Assembly (NCBI GenBank): GCA_963923035.1
Contig: CAWUKT010000024.1
Coordinates: 20,449-84,448 of the forward strand
From: CAWUKT01 sp963923035
GTDB taxonomy: Bacteria > Bacteroidota > Bacteroidia > J057 > JADKCL01
Reading direction: 5' to 3'
DNA length: 64,000 bases
The notes below the pieces were generated by a model. That model made no database searches, was not told the DNA's origin, and saw nothing but the letters and a program-made list of their open reading frames with translations. This document shows positions 25,847-34,963 of the stretch, piece by piece. Numbering within the stretch: position 1 is the stretch's first letter; each line of letters starts with the position of its first letter. Both the position numbers and the translations under genes were made by a program.

Positions 25847-26806
25847 TCAGAGCTGCTTTAACCACCGATAAGTGTCCACCTGATCGGCAAAGTCCCACAA
25901 ACCCGGGCATTGGGCTTGCCCGGGAAGAATGGCTTCTTCCATGCCCACCACACACTGGATGCGATTTTCTTCCCCGGCCAATAGTTCCTGTTTCTTTTCC
26001 TCCGAATCCACCTCCACAATATTCAGCACGCCCACTGGAACCGAGACCAACTGCTCATTTCGTTCCCAAACCAGCCCATACCGCTCCAGCAAGGTTCCTC
26101 CCATTCCCCGAATCGCTCCTTCCCATTCGACCTGACGGTCCCACCCTTCTGTCATCCATTCCTTCGGAAAGGCTGCCAATGCTTCCTGCAACAAGGCGAC
26201 ATCGGCCCCGGCCCGCACCAACAGATTCGACACACTCCGACAGCCCATTCCGTGGTACAACAGAATGTCCCTTGCCATTCCCCGAGCCATTTCCCGATCT
26301 TCCTCTCCCGTCCAAATCCCTACCGAATACCGGTGCTGACGGACCAGTCTCGGTACGTTTTGGAAGTCATGCGCCAGATAGCGGGCGGTATTGTCGGAGC
26401 CCATAGCTACCAAAGCATCGATGTCCCCCGGTAAGCTCGCCACGACCTCGATCTGCGCCCGATTGGCTTTGGACAGGGCATGGATCACCGCCTCGACCAG
26501 TACCTGGTCCCGGGAGGAGGGTTTCACCACCGCGTTGTGACCCGCCAGCCGCGTCATCACCAAATCATGGAGCCCCACCAAGGGTAAATTTCCCGCCATG
26601 ATGATCCCGACCCGGAGCGGTTGCTTTACCGGTTCCAATTCGGGCAAAGGCTCCTGGAACCATTCGTCCAGCGCTTCCAAGGCAGTATGGATCAGTCCGG
26701 GAGTGAACCACGGATTGACGGTGCTGGCCCGTTCAAGGACCAGTTCGTCCTGGGCCACCTGGTGGATGGCCCGCTGGAAATCTTGGAGGATGGTGGAGGG
26801 AAGCAT
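25847..26806 (-). CDS. Acyl-CoA reductase, LuxC family
   Basis: The 319-residue protein belongs to the LuxC/aldehyde-dehydrogenase-like acyl-CoA reductases. It has the cofactor segment GIIMAGNLPLVGLHDLV, KPSSRD, and the catalytic cysteine C189 in YHGMGCRSVSNLLV. It is shorter than the luminous LuxC (about 480 residues), as is usual for Bacteroidota copies. It should reduce activated fatty acids or similar acyl groups to aldehydes with NADPH. It is co-directional with the membrane protein gene 32 bp upstream, but no ferredoxin or acyl-transfer partner is adjacent. Confidence 0.87.
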   Translation of the reverse strand: MLPSTILQDFQRAIHQVAQDELVLERASTVNPWFTPGLIHTALEALDEWFQEPLPELEPVKQPLRVGIIMAGNLPLVGLHDLVMTRLAGHNAVVKPSSRDQVLVEAVIHALSKANRAQIEVVASLPGDIDALVAMGSDNTARYLAHDFQNVPRLVRQHRYSVGIWTGEEDREMARGMARDILLYHGMGCRSVSNLLVRAGADVALLQEALAAFPKEWMTEGWDRQVEWEGAIRGMGGTLLERYGLVWERNEQLVSVPVGVLNIVEVDSEEKKQELLAGEENRIQCVVGMEEAILPGQAQCPGLWDFADQVDTYRWLKQL

Positions 26807-26838
26807 GCGGCAAAACTAGCGATTTCACATCAACTGCT

Positions 26839-28041
26839 TCAGGCCCCGCTTTGGGCGGGTCGGCGAGAGATGCGCTTGCCGATTTCTTGTCCGATGCCGA
26901 TGAAGCTCTGGTGGTTGAGCGGGAACTCCAGTACCACATGGGCGAAGCTCAGCAAAAAGAGCCACTGGAACCCAATCGTGTAGTTGTAGAGGTACAACGC
27001 GATGGATCCAACCCAGAGCGCAATGACCCCCACAAACCGCAGTTTGGGGACCTTGTGCCAACGGATCACGGACGTTTTGGAGAACCAGTTGAGGTAGTGG
27101 TAGGTATAGGCAAACGCGATGAAGCGCGCGAACAAAATGCTCGTAGAATAGCTGTACACAAATTCGGGATCGTTTGCCCCAATCTCCGAAATCGCCGGCC
27201 AATCCAACCCGCCAAAGTGCCGCATCAGGTACATGGACAAGGTCTCAAATCCCCCCTGGTAGTTCTCCCGCGCCCATTCCCCAGCGGAATAGTAGCCGGC
27301 ATTGGGGAGGATGAAGAAGCACGCAGCGGCACAGAAAATGAAGAAGGCAAAGGAGGCATATCCGCTTTTGCTGTTCCGCTTCAGCGCCCCAAACAGGATA
27401 AAAGCTCCGGTAAAGACGTAGACGTGGATGAGGGTCGGCAGGTAAACGGCAAAAATGGACAGGTACAGGCTGCTGCTCCGGTCATCCATACGCTTCAAGT
27501 AGGAATTCCATTCCGTTTGGGTGAGGCCTCCATCGCTTTCGATGGCCGCATCGATGTTGTAAGGCTCCGGGGCATGGAAGAACCACGCAGCCAGCAACAG
27601 CAATACCGTTCCCCCGAGTCGCACCCGCCAATCCTTGCTCAGGATAAACAGCAATGCGAGCCCGAATGCCAGGAACGTCATGTCGTAACTGTACCTCTCC
27701 AGAAAGGTCAGGATGGTTTCCAGGCCGTTTTCCTTGAGATTGGCCGTGGTCTCTGCTCCCAAAACCATCGTGCCGGATCCCAACACGAACAACAACGTGA
27801 AGACGAGCAGCGGGATATAGTCAAACTTACCCGGAGAAAAGTACTTGCGGTCGTGGAGCCAGGAAATCTCGGTGAGGTAATGGAGGGGCCCCAAGATGGC
27901 GTAGGAAAACAGGAAGACCTCAAATGGCAGGATGAATGCCGCCAGGAGCGAGATCGCCATGAGTCCAATGTTGAGGTAGTTGACCTGAGCCGTATTCAAT
28001 TGTAAATGGGTTGATTGTAGCCTGAAATCAGGTGTAAACAT
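26839..28041 (-). CDS. Polytopic membrane protein with intramembrane histidine clusters
   Basis: I use the ATG at 28041 (MFTPDFRLQSTHLQLNTAQ); an upstream TTG at 28119, which overlaps the previous stop, would add 26 residues unlike a membrane protein start. The 400-residue product has about nine hydrophobic helices. Histidines recur beside helix ends: GPLHYLTEISWLHDRKYF near 52-70, FAYTYHYLNWFSKTSVIRWHKV near 310-331, and FAHVVLEFPLNHQ near 370-382. This pattern suggests a metal-binding membrane enzyme, loosely like Brp/Blh-type oxygenases, but I cannot assign a family. It lies between the DUF6268-like gene and the acyl-CoA reductase. Confidence 0.72.
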   Translation of the reverse strand: MFTPDFRLQSTHLQLNTAQVNYLNIGLMAISLLAAFILPFEVFLFSYAILGPLHYLTEISWLHDRKYFSPGKFDYIPLLVFTLLFVLGSGTMVLGAETTANLKENGLETILTFLERYSYDMTFLAFGLALLFILSKDWRVRLGGTVLLLLAAWFFHAPEPYNIDAAIESDGGLTQTEWNSYLKRMDDRSSSLYLSIFAVYLPTLIHVYVFTGAFILFGALKRNSKSGYASFAFFIFCAAACFFILPNAGYYSAGEWARENYQGGFETLSMYLMRHFGGLDWPAISEIGANDPEFVYSYSTSILFARFIAFAYTYHYLNWFSKTSVIRWHKVPKLRFVGVIALWVGSIALYLYNYTIGFQWLFLLSFAHVVLEFPLNHQSFIGIGQEIGKRISRRPAQSGA

Positions 28042-28115
28042 ACCATTTTTGCCGTATTCGGACAAGCCATAAGGGACCGGGTTGGCAGGATGGGGAACAG
28101 CTTCGCGGGCTCGGC

Positions 28116-29189
28116 TCAAGGATTTTTTTGGAGCCAGCTCCGGGGCGGAACCAGAAAAAGTCCAAACCGAAAGAAGAGCGAACGGGAAAGGTGGTTGGAA
28201 ATAACGAGGTTATCATTCGTCCCGATGGGAACATTTCGGTCAAAATAGGCGTCTGAATCCGACACGTCAAAATTGACATTGAACCTCATTCCGCCGCTGC
28301 CATAGACCCAAATGAAATCGTAGACTTCCCGCTCGTAGGTGAAAAAGGACTTGAAATCAGCCTTCTCCAAAAACAACGATTCCTGGGAGATTCCTTCCAG
28401 GTTGATATTGTAGTTGTCGCCCTCCAATTGGTTCTGGAAATAGAAGGTGTTGCGGTCGTTGGGTTGGAACAGCACCTTGACAGAAACGGGCAGAACCAAC
28501 TCCAGGCCCCATTTTTCATTGTATTTCTGGTTGTAGAAAAGGAGCGGGTAAATGCTGGCCCGCCCAAAGGTATTGCTGTAACTGAGTCCTACCCCCCAAG
28601 CCTTGTAGCGATGTATTTTGAACCCTAACAAGCCGGCAATGGTGGATTTCTGGTGGGATCCGAGCTGGTCCCCGTCGAAGTCTCCATTCAGGCGAAAGGT
28701 CCCGCGAAAGGCCAGGTATTTGTTTCCCACGAAGGAATTGATGGAGTACAAGGCAATCCCGCCGCTGATCAGGGACTTGTCTTGGAGGCTTTGGTGAAAC
28801 GCATTGGACAGCGTTTCCGGATTCTGAAAGGCAAATTCTTGCTGGGCGTAGCTCAAACCGACCAAAAACTTGAAGTGCTCCCGGTTGGCGAGGGGAAGCC
28901 GAATCTTGGCGCCTACCACCTTGGTCCTGCGGATCGTGCGCTCAAAGGTGGAGTCTCCATCTTCGAAACTGGTTTGGATCCGATAGCTGGGGACCCGCTC
29001 CTGAAAGACCTCCAAGCCCTTGGAGCGGGGCATTCCCTCAATTCCGGGAATGGCAAACCCATTGGGTCCGCAGACGCCCAGGTTTCGGAGCGAATCGATG
29101 TTGTATTGGGCTGGGGCTTGAAAAGTCGCCAATACCAGCAAGACCAAGGCGATCGGGCAATTCCAGGGACTGTTTTTCAGAAGCCTCAA
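28116..29189 (-). CDS. Outer-membrane beta-barrel protein, DUF6268-like
   Basis: The 357-residue protein has a signal peptide (to about residue 28, FQAPAQ). The mature part is made of alternating hydrophobic strands with aromatic girdle residues (KFLVGLSYAQQEFAF, KYLAFRGTFRLNGDF, AWGVGLSYSNTFGRA, WGLELVLPVSVKVLF) and ends with LFFRFGLFLVPP. The pattern matches DUF6268-type barrels of Bacteroidota. A C-terminal phenylalanine is absent; the last residues are SWLQKNP. It starts 9 bp after the HD/PycTM gene stop and is likely in the same operon. Its transport or structural role is unknown. Confidence 0.78.
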   Translation of the reverse strand: MRLLKNSPWNCPIALVLLVLATFQAPAQYNIDSLRNLGVCGPNGFAIPGIEGMPRSKGLEVFQERVPSYRIQTSFEDGDSTFERTIRRTKVVGAKIRLPLANREHFKFLVGLSYAQQEFAFQNPETLSNAFHQSLQDKSLISGGIALYSINSFVGNKYLAFRGTFRLNGDFDGDQLGSHQKSTIAGLLGFKIHRYKAWGVGLSYSNTFGRASIYPLLFYNQKYNEKWGLELVLPVSVKVLFQPNDRNTFYFQNQLEGDNYNINLEGISQESLFLEKADFKSFFTYEREVYDFIWVYGSGGMRFNVNFDVSDSDAYFDRNVPIGTNDNLVISNHLSRSLFFRFGLFLVPPRSWLQKNP

Positions 29190-29198
29190 ATTAATTTT

Positions 29199-30446
29199 TC
29201 AGGAGATCGAAGGAACGTTGATGACGAAGAGGGCAATCGAAGCCACCAATCCGATCACAAACAGGTAGTAGCTGTACCGGAGCAGGAGGTATTTCTTGTG
29301 CAGCACCTTCCCGAGGAAATAGAGGTCCCGGGTGAGGCTTTTGTACAGGTAATCCCGGTCCTGCATCAGCTCGTCCATGGCCCATTCGTAGTCTTCCAGC
29401 GACATCCGGTGGAAATTCCCGAAGAAGATCAGGTTGCCTTTCTTGGCGGTGACTTCTTCCCGGCTCATCAAACCGTGGGTGGTATTGGGGATGGTGGAAA
29501 GGATGGACATGATGATGGTCAGGATGGAAAAGACGAGCAGCACCAAGCCGGGATAGATGAGGAACGGATTGGTGTCCATCTTGGGGAACATCGTGGACAG
29601 CACGATGGAAATGATGATCGCATTGACGCTGATCAGCGTATTGGCCTTGTTGTCGGCGATCCGGCTCAGGTTCACATGGTTGCGAAGGGAAACCCGGAAC
29701 ATCGTTTCGATGCCCCGTTCCGGAATCTTGTCCTTGGCCTCCTTGCGCCCCTTCTTCTTCGATTTTTTCTTCCCTTCTTTCCCCAGCTTTTCCACTTCAT
29801 TCTCCAGGTTCATTTCTTCCATGACAGCCTCCGATTCATGCCCGGCCTCATATTCCTGCTGCAAGCGTTCAAGGTTTTTCGCCTTCTGCGCGGAGTAGTG
29901 GGTCTGGCAGTATTTGGTGTGAAATTTGATTTTTTGCAGGAAATCGATGGACATCTTCCGCCATTTGCGGAGATCAAACGCATCCCCGGCATCGGCACTG
30001 ATTTCCTTCGTCAGGCCTTCGTAAGAGCTTTCAAAGTAATCTTCCCGGCCCAAATGCGAGAGGTCGGCGTCCTTGATGATCTTTTCCAACAAGGTCTGGG
30101 GGTTGTGTCCCATCTGGGTGGCCATGATAATCTGCTCCACCAGCGGAAGTTTTTCCTGCGGATAATTTTCCTTGGAGAGAAATTCCTCGGCCATCGCATA
30201 GCTTTTGGCTTCATGGCCCTCCTTCCCGTAGACGTAGCCGACATCGTGGAAAATGGCCGCCAGTTTGAGGCCCTGGACCGCATCCGGCGAAAGGGAGGGC
30301 TCGGATTGGGCAATTTCTACGGCCGCGTCGTACACCCCGATGGTGTGGGCCCAGTTATGGTAGAAGAGGGGCAAGTCTGACTTGGAGTCAAAAATACCTT
30401 TCACATAAGCTGCGCTCTTCTCTACAATTATGTCGTCAAATTTCAT
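29199..30446 (-). CDS. HD-domain phosphohydrolase fused to a Pycsar-type transmembrane effector domain (DUF5706/PycTM)
   Basis: Residues 1-200 form an HD hydrolase with metal ligands H34 (YHNWAHT), H67-D68 (IFHDVGY) and D128 (KDADLSHLG). A Lys/Glu-rich linker near 205-245 follows. Residues about 249-415 match the Pycsar effector (PycTM, formerly DUF5706) pattern: FRVSLRNHVNLSRIADNKA leading into the first helix (TLISVNAIIISIVLS), a second helix pair (FLIYPGLVLLVFSILTIIM) and a final C-terminal helix. In Pycsar defence this domain is gated by a cyclic pyrimidine nucleotide and damages the membrane. The fused HD domain might degrade the signal. No dedicated PycC cyclase is adjacent, though a class III cyclase heads the same gene run at 37073. 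Confidence 0.85.
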   Translation of the reverse strand: MKFDDIIVEKSAAYVKGIFDSKSDLPLFYHNWAHTIGVYDAAVEIAQSEPSLSPDAVQGLKLAAIFHDVGYVYGKEGHEAKSYAMAEEFLSKENYPQEKLPLVEQIIMATQMGHNPQTLLEKIIKDADLSHLGREDYFESSYEGLTKEISADAGDAFDLRKWRKMSIDFLQKIKFHTKYCQTHYSAQKAKNLERLQQEYEAGHESEAVMEEMNLENEVEKLGKEGKKKSKKKGRKEAKDKIPERGIETMFRVSLRNHVNLSRIADNKANTLISVNAIIISIVLSTMFPKMDTNPFLIYPGLVLLVFSILTIIMSILSTIPNTTHGLMSREEVTAKKGNLIFFGNFHRMSLEDYEWAMDELMQDRDYLYKSLTRDLYFLGKVLHKKYLLLRYSYYLFVIGLVASIALFVINVPSIS

Positions 30447-30457
30447 GCTTGATCAAA

Positions 30458-33400
30458 TCAAAAGAAGAAATTGGTTCCGATAAGCAACACCTGATCTACA
30501 TCGGAGACAGAGTAGGTGCCTTGTAAAATAAAGGAATCCATGATATTGAAAAATACACCGCCTCCGAAGCTGTTGTGCCAAAGTGTCGAGGATTCTCCGT
30601 CTTCCCAAACCCGGGCAAAGTCCGCGTGGCCCAGGATTCCCATGTCAAAGGGGGCCAGGTAGTTGCGGATCTTCAGGAAGCTCGACCGGAACTCGATGTT
30701 GTGGTAGGTGGCGGTACGGCCCGAAAAGCGATTTCGTTGGACGCCACGGAAGTTTTGGAATCCGTTGAGGAAACTCGCCTGGAAAAAGGCATAGTCACCG
30801 ACGTTGTGCTCGATTCCGGACCGGAAGTTCAAGGTGGTCTTCCGCTTTCCGATGTTGAGCGGGAGGTATAACCTGAGCTCCGAGGAGAGTTTGACGTAGT
30901 TGACCGGGCTGGATTCCACGGCGGTATTCCACAGGGCGCCCGCCCTGAACTCAATGCCGCGGCCCGGGTACAGCTGGCCGTCTTTGTTGCTGTAGACGTA
31001 GTCTGCTTTGGCGCCCACAAAATTTTGGGGCTCCAGTTCCCAGTCGTTGACTGGAGTCACCGGGGGACTGGAAAATCCAGTCCGCTCCAGATTGGCCCCG
31101 ACCAATAGCTTTTGGGAGCCAGTCGAAGACTGGAATTTTAGGGCCGGACGGAAGAAATAATTGTCCATCCGCACCCTGAACATCGCCGGATCGTTGGTAA
31201 TGGACTCCGCTTCATTTCCCGCTCCGAAATACTGAAACACCAAGGGCGTCGTCACATCAATTTCTCCCGCAAAATCCACCTTCCCGATGGCATCGATATA
31301 GTCAAACTTGTAATTGAATTTGAAGCCATTGGAACCGAAGGCGTAGTGGGCAAAAACCGTGTGATTGCTCTTGTAAGGCTGCTTTTTGAAGCCATAATTG
31401 ACGTAGTTCACGCCCGGGCCCAGGTAGAAGCCATCGTTGGGGTTGAAGCCGAGCGAGGGAAATGGCGAAAGGAGATTGTAGGTGAAGTCCTTCCGGTCAA
31501 AATCGTAGGTTTGGGACTCTTTCCGCAAGTTCACCTTGGTTTCTTTGCCTCCCTCCACTTCGTCCTGTTTCTCCGAATCGTAAATCCGGGTCAGTTTTCT
31601 CAATCCCGAAACCGACGACTCATCTTTGTACACATCTTCCTTGTCCCCACCGACGATGCGAACCAAAATGCTGGATTTGGATTCCCCGGTGATGTGGTAT
31701 TCGTCCTTGCCGTCCAGCCCATACAGCCGGATTTCGCGGGTATCGGCAGCATCAAAAACCCGGTGGTAATACCGCATTTCCTTCTGCGCCTTGCCTTTTT
31801 TCAACGGATAAATGCTCACCTCGACGTTCCCATCCTCCATCCGCTTGACTTCAAAGAAGTCGTTTTTCAGGGTCCCGGGAACATTCACTTCCCGGGCCAG
31901 GATTTCGTAATACGTTTCGGCAAACTGGATCAGATTGTCCCGGCGCGCCTTCAAAGTCGCAATGATTTCCTCTCCCGTCAGCTCAAAGGCCTCCGCCGGA
32001 AAGCCCCGAATGCTCTTTTCAATGACTTCATCCGTCATGTTCTGCTGGAGCTTCTCCGCCGTCCGTTTCCAATCCTCCCGGTCAGATTCGATGAGAAAGG
32101 ACCGGTCGAAAAACATTGCGTTGAAGTTTTGGCCGGCCATGTCCCGAACCCGGTTGTCGAAGGGTTGGAGCTTCCGGACCGCCCACTTTCGGTTGGCGAT
32201 GTTCATGATGAGGCCATCGATCTCGAAGAAGGCCTGGTCGCGGTCCCGGGGAATCGGCCGGTAGTAAGTCCAGTCCCCTTCTTTGTAGGTTCCCCAGCGC
32301 CATTGGTCATCGTGGCGGTCCCAATCCCCGATCAGGATGTCAAACAGGCGGGCATTCAGGACATAGTCCTTGTCCGCTTTGTGCTTGTATTTGCCGTGCA
32401 TCTTGTGGATGGCATCCTTGTAGTTCATGACCTTTTCCGAATTGCCAAAGCTCGGCGCGTCGCTCATGTCTCCATTGGGGCGCTCCTCAAAGAGGCAAAA
32501 CATCCCGCCGAATTCCTCGCGGTATTCGCCCAGGCCCGGGTCATCGGGCACGTAGACAAGGCGGGGGTTGGAGTGGTAGACCCCCGCGGCATCCGAGAGC
32601 TCGGGGATGACCACCGAAGCGTAGGGATGGGAACCGGCCATGCCGTCGTAGATCGCGTCCTGGACGATGGTGCCCCGCATGCTGCGGGAGGTCAGGAAGG
32701 TGGAATTCTTCTTGATTCCCCGCAAGGCGTACTGCTTCCCGTCCGGTCCCTCCATGCGGAGGGAAAGGGTTTGCATCCCACCTCCTTTTTTGACCGGAGT
32801 GAGCCCGCCCTCCTCATAGTGCAGGTCCAGATAGGGCACGCTGATCGGCGTGGTCCACAGGTCCCGATTGAGGTCGCCCAACCAAAACCGCTTGAATTTG
32901 CCGCTCAGGAACTGCGAATCGGGGACGACGACCGCGTACATGTCTTTGTAGGACTTCTTTTCGAAGGATTGGGGAGCATCGTTTTTGACGACTTCCCGGG
33001 AGAATAGCTGTTGGTGAAAAGAAGAAGAGTAGCTGCCGGAAGAATCGTTGACAGTGAAAAATTCCAACCAGATTTCTCCATTGTCATAGTATTCGATCTC
33101 GCAGAATCCCTTTTTCCGCGCCCCAAAATCCAGTCTGTTGTTCAATTTCAGGTGGGTCACCTTGCTCCCGCTTCCACTGACAATGTGGTGGACCCGGTTT
33201 TGTTTCGTGTACTGAAGGTTGTGCTCGTGGCCGGCGACATAAATGACGTTGTCGTATTCGTTCATGGCCGCGAACAGCTGCTGCTTCATCTCCTGGTAGC
33301 GGGGATGGGTGATGTCCTGGGGATGGCCCAGGAATTTCCGGTACCAGGGATAAATGCTGCCCAGAACGGGCAGGGGCACGTAAGCGTTGTCGTTGATCTC

Positions 33401-34147
33401 GCGCAACGGGAATAGGTGTTCCCGCATGCTGAAGTGGCCGCCGTGGTGGCCGTTGCTGAACAGCGGGTGGTGACCCGCGACGATGACATTCTGGTTGCGG
33501 TACTTTTTGAGGAGGTCCTGAAAGGCCACCATGAATTCCTGCGTACTGCGCACATCACAGCCATCCTTCTCCCCCACCGGCCGCTCGAAGCGGTGGATCC
33601 ACCATTGGGTGTCGATGACGATCATGACCAGTCCCGGGGCCAGTTTGACCAGTTCCGGGCCCGGACAGCCATCGTTGGGCATGAATACATTTCCCCGGTC
33701 CAAATAGTCCTGGATATAATCTTCCTGCCGCTTGACGTGTTTCCAGCCATCCTTTCCGTGCCGGTCCCAATCGTGGTTGCCGGGGATGAACACAATCTCC
33801 CCGTCGAAATTCTTCACGGTCTCCAATTGGATATCGATCCGTTTTTCGTCCTGCTCCCGCATGTCACTCGATTTCTTGTGCAGCCCGGCCGGATAGATAT
33901 TGTCCCCCAGGAATACCACACCCGAATTTTCGGGATCGGCCTGTTGTAACAGTCCTTCCAGGTTGTTGAGGTTGGGGCCGGACTTTTCCGGGCTGTCCCC
34001 CACGTCACCGATCAGGTACAGCGAATACGACAGGTTCCCCGTGGGCTGAGGGGCGGGGCCATCCAACTTGAGCTTGGTATGTTCCAGCTTCTGGGTCCCG
34101 CATCCGGCGAGGATCAACAGGAGGAAAATGGCACTTATAGTTTTCAT
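30458..34147 (-). CDS. Lipoprotein fusion: metallophosphoesterase, kinase-like domain and outer-membrane barrel
   Basis: I start at the ATG at 34147, which gives a lipoprotein signal with C16 in LLILAGCGTQ; upstream in-frame codons lie inside the previous gene. The 1229-residue protein has a calcineurin-like phosphoesterase (about 40-340) with D48, G81-D-N83, G-N124-H125-D126, AGHHPLFS and GHEHNLQ. A middle region (about 440-740) has YALRGIKK, MFCLFEERP, GDWDRHDDQWRW with D610-R-H612, and PIPRDRDQAFF with D635 and D637, reminiscent of CotH/HipA/FAM20-like kinases. The last 340 residues (from about 890) are a BamA/surface-antigen-like barrel. It overlaps the SdiA-regulated-type gene by 4 bp and precedes the HD/PycTM gene by 11 bp. 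Confidence 0.88.
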   Translation of the reverse strand: MKTISAIFLLLILAGCGTQKLEHTKLKLDGPAPQPTGNLSYSLYLIGDVGDSPEKSGPNLNNLEGLLQQADPENSGVVFLGDNIYPAGLHKKSSDMREQDEKRIDIQLETVKNFDGEIVFIPGNHDWDRHGKDGWKHVKRQEDYIQDYLDRGNVFMPNDGCPGPELVKLAPGLVMIVIDTQWWIHRFERPVGEKDGCDVRSTQEFMVAFQDLLKKYRNQNVIVAGHHPLFSNGHHGGHFSMREHLFPLREINDNAYVPLPVLGSIYPWYRKFLGHPQDITHPRYQEMKQQLFAAMNEYDNVIYVAGHEHNLQYTKQNRVHHIVSGSGSKVTHLKLNNRLDFGARKKGFCEIEYYDNGEIWLEFFTVNDSSGSYSSSFHQQLFSREVVKNDAPQSFEKKSYKDMYAVVVPDSQFLSGKFKRFWLGDLNRDLWTTPISVPYLDLHYEEGGLTPVKKGGGMQTLSLRMEGPDGKQYALRGIKKNSTFLTSRSMRGTIVQDAIYDGMAGSHPYASVVIPELSDAAGVYHSNPRLVYVPDDPGLGEYREEFGGMFCLFEERPNGDMSDAPSFGNSEKVMNYKDAIHKMHGKYKHKADKDYVLNARLFDILIGDWDRHDDQWRWGTYKEGDWTYYRPIPRDRDQAFFEIDGLIMNIANRKWAVRKLQPFDNRVRDMAGQNFNAMFFDRSFLIESDREDWKRTAEKLQQNMTDEVIEKSIRGFPAEAFELTGEEIIATLKARRDNLIQFAETYYEILAREVNVPGTLKNDFFEVKRMEDGNVEVSIYPLKKGKAQKEMRYYHRVFDAADTREIRLYGLDGKDEYHITGESKSSILVRIVGGDKEDVYKDESSVSGLRKLTRIYDSEKQDEVEGGKETKVNLRKESQTYDFDRKDFTYNLLSPFPSLGFNPNDGFYLGPGVNYVNYGFKKQPYKSNHTVFAHYAFGSNGFKFNYKFDYIDAIGKVDFAGEIDVTTPLVFQYFGAGNEAESITNDPAMFRVRMDNYFFRPALKFQSSTGSQKLLVGANLERTGFSSPPVTPVNDWELEPQNFVGAKADYVYSNKDGQLYPGRGIEFRAGALWNTAVESSPVNYVKLSSELRLYLPLNIGKRKTTLNFRSGIEHNVGDYAFFQASFLNGFQNFRGVQRNRFSGRTATYHNIEFRSSFLKIRNYLAPFDMGILGHADFARVWEDGESSTLWHNSFGGGVFFNIMDSFILQGTYSVSDVDQVLLIGTNFFF

Positions 34148-34941
34148 GGGGATGGCGTTTGGGGGGCAAATCGGAGCAGAGTAGGGGTCGTTTTGTTCTT
34201 TTCGTTGGAAATGAAGAGGGTGCCGGAAGGGGAAAAGGTAATGCCTTCGGGTTGCTGGAAAATGGACTTGCTCAATTGGGTTTGGAATTTCTTGGTGCCG
34301 TCCGGATTCAGCACCAGCAGGGTCCTCGACGCAGAACTCAGGAGATAGAGGTCTCCGTTGGGGTGGAGGGCGATACCCGAGGACTTGAAATTGGAGTGGA
34401 TTCCCTCCTTGGACAATTGGAGGAAGGGTTCTTCCGCGTAGGTATGGGAGGTCAGGGAAAAGGAATAAATGAAAATGGAATTCCGTTGGGATTTTTTCCC
34501 GTGTTCCTTGCAGGCCACCAGCAGCCGTTGGTTTTGACCATCGGCGCAAATCCCCTCAAAGTCAAACCCTTCTGAGTCCGGGAATTTGTATTTTTTTGAT
34601 TTTCCCGATTCGTCCACCTCAAAAATAGCCCCATCACTTCGGAGGACATAGTAGGCGTTTTCCCATTGCGTCACCCCCTCAAAATCTCCTTCCTTTCCAA
34701 AATCCATCCGAGATTCCACTTCCCCCGTTTCCACGTTCAAAAAGTAGATTCTCGCTTTCTCATCCTGCACACAAGCCACTGTCTTCGAATCCACCCAATG
34801 CAAGCCGGAAATCTCATTCAACTGCTTTTCCAGATTTTGTATCTGGCCGGGCGAGGTGAAGTCAAACTGGAAGGGCTGGGCACTGCACGAACCCAGAAAT
34901 ACCCCAAGGCCGGCTATGCAAACCACCTTGAGGTAAACCAT
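34144..34941 (-). CDS. SdiA-regulated-domain lipoprotein (beta-propeller)
   Basis: The ATG at 34941 gives a lipoprotein signal (MVYLKVVCIAGLGVFLGSC, lipobox cysteine at 19); an earlier ATG at 34974 would overlap ppk1 by 11 bp. The 265-residue protein is a YncE/NHL-like propeller of the SdiA-regulated family: ISGLHWVDSKTVACVQDE, DFEGVTQWENAYYVLRSDG, DFEGICADGQNQRLLVACK, SGIALHPNGDLYLLS, QPEGITFSPSGTLFISNE. Phytase-like propellers of this kind may bind phosphate compounds, which would fit its place between ppk1 and the metallophosphoesterase fusion, but catalysis is not shown. Confidence 0.85.
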   Translation of the reverse strand: MVYLKVVCIAGLGVFLGSCSAQPFQFDFTSPGQIQNLEKQLNEISGLHWVDSKTVACVQDEKARIYFLNVETGEVESRMDFGKEGDFEGVTQWENAYYVLRSDGAIFEVDESGKSKKYKFPDSEGFDFEGICADGQNQRLLVACKEHGKKSQRNSIFIYSFSLTSHTYAEEPFLQLSKEGIHSNFKSSGIALHPNGDLYLLSSASRTLLVLNPDGTKKFQTQLSKSIFQQPEGITFSPSGTLFISNEKNKTTPTLLRFAPQTPSP

Positions 34942-34963
34942 GATATGTCTTGGGGTTAGATGC

